Shown piece by piece: positions 61,437 through 64,000 of a stretch of 64,000 nt of DNA; positions within the stretch are counted from its first letter, which is position 1, and every line of letters begins with the position of its first letter. This DNA is from Lentzea indica. GTDB taxonomy: Bacteria > Actinomycetota > Actinomycetes > Mycobacteriales > Pseudonocardiaceae. Made by a program: the position numbers and the translations under genes. Under the pieces are notes generated by a model. The model was not told the origin of the DNA. It did not search any database and worked only from the letters and a program-made list of their open reading frames with translations. The stretch spans positions 1-64,000 of the forward strand of contig NZ_VSRL01000006.1 in the NCBI RefSeq assembly GCF_012184385.1. Direction: 5' to 3'.

Positions 61437-62666
61437 TCGGTGAAGCCGCCGATGACCGGCGGCGCGACCATGCGTTCGTCACCGAACACGTCGTCGGTCT
61501 CGACCAGGTAGTCGGCAGCCTTGTGCTCGATGTCGTCCTCGCCCTCGCCCTTCTGGCCGTGCGCGCCACCGGCACCAGCGCCGGCACCCGCCGCACCACC
61601 CTTGCCACCCGCACCGGAGCCCATGGCACCGCCGCGCATCGCGTCGGGGCCGGCACCCATTCCGGGCATGCCGCCGGGCTTCATCGTGCCCTGACTGGAC
61701 GAGCCGAGCGAGCCGGACATCGGGCCGAACGCCTTGCCACCACCGAGCTGACCACCGCGAACGCCACCGAGCTGACCACCGCGGCCACCACCGGGCACGC
61801 CCGTGGTCGGCCGGGTGAACACCGGTCCGCCAGGCGTGGGGCGTCGGGGTGGGCTGAGGCGTCGGCTGCGGGAAGTTCGTCGGCGGCGGCGTCGGAGTGT
61901 GACCCGGCGGCGTCGACGGAGGCTGCGCCCACGACGTGTTGGTGGTGTCGCCGGGCGGCGTCCACGTCTGGGACACGGGCGGCTGAGCCGGCGGCGGCGT
62001 CCACGACGGCGTGGTCGTGCCGGTGTTGCCGGACGGCGAGTGCACGCCGGTCGAGGTGTAGCCGGCGCGCGAGCTGCCGGTGCCGGTGTCGCCAGGCGGA
62101 GGCGTGTCGATCACGACCTGCGGCGGCGTCGGGAACTCACCGAGCGTCGAGCTGTTCCAGCGGCTGTCGGACTGGTAGTCCTCCATGACCTTGACGGCCT
62201 GGGCGGCGGCGTTGTCCGCGGCGGCTTCCTGCCGCTCGTGGTCCACCTGCTGGCCCACGACGTGCGCCATGCCGACCGGACCCGTCAGCGCGCCGACGGC
62301 GATGTCCATGAAGCCCGGCTTCTCGGTCGTGACCGGGACGACCTCGGGCATCTTCTTGCGCGCGTCGGCGATGTACTCGCCCTGCAGGCGCGCGGAGCTC
62401 TCCATCGTGGTCGCGCCCTGCTCGGCGAACCCGGCCCACTCGGCCAGCGGCGACAGCGCGCCCTGAGCGGCGGCGCCGGCGTCGGACTCCCAGTCCGCGC
62501 CCATCTTGGCGAGCGACTGGTGCAGGTCGCCGTCGATCTGGGCGAGCGTGGCGGCGATCTGCTTCCAGCTGCGCTCGACCGGGATGGAGGCGCTGACGCC
62601 AGGGCCGGAGTTGATCATGTTGTACAGCTCGGGGTGGCCATACCCCTGAAAGCGGTGGTCAGTCAT
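61433..62666 (-). pseudogene. PPE-like type VII secretion substrate, single-base frameshift
   Basis: From ATG 62666 the protein has a helical PPE/WXG-like domain (1-165, with W59 in GADWESDAG), a Pro/Thr-rich linker and, after the frame shift, a Gly-rich tail ending in YLVETDDVFGDERMVAPPVI, typical of actinobacterial PPE-like proteins. The frames join if one base is removed from the G-run at 61838-61841 (PTPTPGGPVFTRPTTG), giving 410 aa. Its coupled partner espG supports a secreted role. The indel is probably a sequencing error. Confidence 0.83.
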
Positions 62667-62681
62667 CGGTCAGTCCCCCTC

Positions 62682-63098
62682 TCAGTCCCGGTCCCGCAGG
62701 TGCTTGCCCCACATGGCCTCGTTGTCGCCCTCGGTCTGGCGGTACTGCTCCTCGATCATCTTGAGCTGATCGATGACGCCGACGAGCTGCTGCCGGTAGG
62801 TCTTCAGCGCGGCCAGCGCCTTGCCGGAGGTCTGCTCGTTGAACGCCTTCGACGTCTCACTGCTGATCGGGTCCCCCGCCCAGGGCCTCGTGGGCAGGTC
62901 GTCCGCGACCGGCGTGATCTTCGCGTCGAACTCGTCGAGCGCGTGCTCGAACGCCGCTCGCGTCTGCGGAATCGCATGTGGTTCGACCTTCAGCTTGCGC
63001 TGGCCGAACTCCGGGGGCGACGAGCTGCCTCCACCATCCGCGAGATACACGGGCACACCCTCCTCAGTACGGCCCGCAAGGATGGGCCGTGTGTGCAT
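62682..63098 (-). CDS. Small helical protein of the ESX island
   Basis: This is a 138-aa soluble protein. The N-terminal 40 residues are Gly/Ser-rich and the rest is helical (TRAAFEHALDEFDAKITPVA, then YRQQLVGVIDQLKMIEEQYRQ read in parts), ending EAMWGKHLRDRD. Its size, helical hairpin and position just before the PPE-like gene fit a WXG-like partner. The start is uncertain: ATG 63098 has a weak ribosome site, and a frame to 63170 is also open. Confidence 0.68.
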   Translation of the reverse strand: MHTRPILAGRTEEGVPVYLADGGGSSSPPEFGQRKLKVEPHAIPQTRAAFEHALDEFDAKITPVADDLPTRPWAGDPISSETSKAFNEQTSGKALAALKTYRQQLVGVIDQLKMIEEQYRQTEGDNEAMWGKHLRDRD

Positions 63099-63173
63099 TT
63101 GGGACGACTTTAGCTCTGATGCATTACGCGGGTGACCGGTTCCCGGTACAAGGCACGTAGTTCTACTCAAACG

Positions 63174-63767
63174 TCACTTGGTCGCGAGCACGGCTCCGAC
63201 GGCGTTCGCGAGCGCCTTCGCCTTCTCGCACGCTCCGTCCATCGTGGCCTTGTCCCCGCCCAGCCCGGCAATGGCGTTCACCAGCAACAACTGCCCGTCG
63301 TTCGCGTCGAGGTAGACCTCGCAACCCGGGCCTCCGCCGACCGCCTCCCGCTGGGTGAGGTACCCGGGATAGCCGGCGATCTGGAGCGAGGTGAGCTTGG
63401 CCTCACCCACCGTCCTCTTGAGCCTGTCAACTCCGCCGTTGACGAGCGTGTAGATGGACGAGGAGTAGGTGCGGTCCTCGTAGTTGTTGCTGCACGTCTT
63501 GCTGCCCTCGCCGTACTCCGCGAGCGGCTCGCGCGGATTCACGAGCCGGATGCCGAGGGCGGTCTTCACCTCGGGCGTGATCAGCGAGCACGGGTCGAGC
63601 GTCTTCATGTCGACGGCCTTGGGCCTGTTCACGGGGGCGGTACCGGCCGAAGTTCCGGTCGTCGGCGCCGGGGAGTTCTGGTTCCCCGCGGAGGGTGATC
63701 CCGGTTCCGTCGAAGAACACCCGGTCAGGACGGCTGCCAGCAAGAACGGGACGGCAAGTCGACGCAT
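63174..63767 (-). CDS. DUF3558 lipoprotein
   Basis: This is a 197-aa exported lipoprotein with lipobox L-T-G-C (Cys17) and a Ser/Thr/Pro-rich linker. The DUF3558 domain (LDPCSLITPEVKTALG to GCEVYLDANDGQLLLV) has paired cysteines. DUF3558 proteins are common near ESX genes in Pseudonocardiales; the function is unknown. ATG 63767 is chosen as the start of a proper signal peptide; a frame to 63857 would add 30 residues before it. Confidence 0.85.
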   Translation of the reverse strand: MRRLAVPFLLAAVLTGCSSTEPGSPSAGNQNSPAPTTGTSAGTAPVNRPKAVDMKTLDPCSLITPEVKTALGIRLVNPREPLAEYGEGSKTCSNNYEDRTYSSSIYTLVNGGVDRLKRTVGEAKLTSLQIAGYPGYLTQREAVGGGPGCEVYLDANDGQLLLVNAIAGLGGDKATMDGACEKAKALANAVGAVLATK

Positions 63768-63917
63768 GACGGCCAACGTATCGGATCGTCGCGCACGGAG
63801 GGTGGCGAACGGCGTGTCCCGTGTCACCCGTAAGGCGCATTGCCGGTGACCCCACAAAAAGGAAACCTTCTTTACGATACCCCGAAGCGCCGCCGCCCCG
63901 ATGCGTCGAGGAGCGAC

Positions 63918-64000
63918 ATGCTGCGCAACCGACCGCTACCGACACTGGTCGTGGCCGCGGTGGGCCTGGCTTTGCTCGTGCCAGGCACCTCAGCCAACGC
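63918..64000 (+). CDS. N-terminus of a secreted protein, cut by the right edge
   Basis: ATG 63918 follows GAGGAG (63908-63913). The 27 visible residues (MLRNRPLPTLVVAAVGLALL plus VPGTSAN) form a Sec signal peptide. An AT-richer patch upstream contains AAGGAAACCTT and a -10-like TACGAT (63873-63878), a promoter style often seen before secreted enzymes. The family cannot be told. Confidence 0.6.
   Translation, partial: MLRNRPLPTLVVAAVGLALLVPGTSAN

Noticed and set aside
1-64000. tRNA, rRNA, transposase, integrase or prophage genes
   Set aside because: Looked for on both strands; no cloverleaf-like sequence, rRNA match or recombinase motif was recognised by eye.

Overview
The window is high-GC DNA with dense, often 4-nt-overlapping genes. 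It encodes mycothiol synthase, a GlnR-type nitrogen regulator, LmeA/DUF2993, an RsiG-like anti-sigma factor, DUF3073 and ESX/type VII secretion proteins (EspG, PPE-like, EspC-like, EccC-like). This set points to a filamentous actinomycete, most likely a Pseudonocardiales member such as the Lentzea/Saccharothrix/Amycolatopsis group. From memory, the order pst - mshD - glnR - sulfurtransferase - Fur/Nur - rsiG resembles the SCO4139-SCO4184 part of Streptomyces coelicolor, which suggests conserved core chromosome on the left.

Layout. (1) 1-8.5 kb: an LCP cell-wall ligase open to the left edge, phoU, and the leftward pstS-pstC-pstA-pstB phosphate importer. 11-nt direct repeats of PHO-box type lie before both phoU and pstS. 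(2) 8.6-14.2 kb: mshD and glnR, an alpha/beta hydrolase-lmeA-thioredoxin group, and a sulfur operon (DUF4395, thiosulfate sulfurtransferase, DUF1416) preceded by a 25-codon leader peptide. (3) 14.2-26.9 kb: a non-coding block with a large inverted repeat, a 32-aa membrane peptide coupled to a nitrobindin-like protein, pxpBC, a chitinase with a DasR-type operator, pabC, a Nur-like Fur protein, ygfZ, a BKACE enzyme, rsiG, an MFS exporter, DUF3073 and an old yellow enzyme behind a 38-bp perfect palindrome. (4) 28-39.9 kb: a complete myo-inositol uptake and catabolism cluster (leftward iolG, iolE, ABC importer, iolC, aldolase, iolB, iolD; rightward lacI-type regulator and iolA) with twin LacI operators between the two arms. 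(5) 40-46.7 kb: two related orphan HTH proteins, and a tctABC tricarboxylate importer divergent from a CitA/CitB-type two-component system. (6) 46.7-52.3 kb: arfB, a sigma factor fused to a membrane segment, purM, purF, a DUF4333 lipoprotein with a truncated tandem copy, and an MDMPI-type protein. (7) 52.3-63.8 kb: an orphan type VII secretion island. It holds an EspC-like protein, a large DUF1023 hydrolase with a WXG-like N-terminus, two tandem EccC/FtsK-like proteins with degenerate ATP sites, a Tat-exported beta-helix protein, EspG, a PPE-like protein, a small helical protein and a DUF3558 lipoprotein. A new secreted-protein gene starts at the right edge.

Two points stand out. The ESX island carries substrates, a chaperone and two EccC-like pseudo-ATPases but no EccB, EccD, EccE or mycosin, so it looks like an accessory or modified secretion module. 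Four conserved genes (iolD, purF, a sterol-carrier-like gene and the PPE-like gene) each carry a single-base indel in a short G/C run. purF would be disabled, so sequencing error is more likely than true gene loss.
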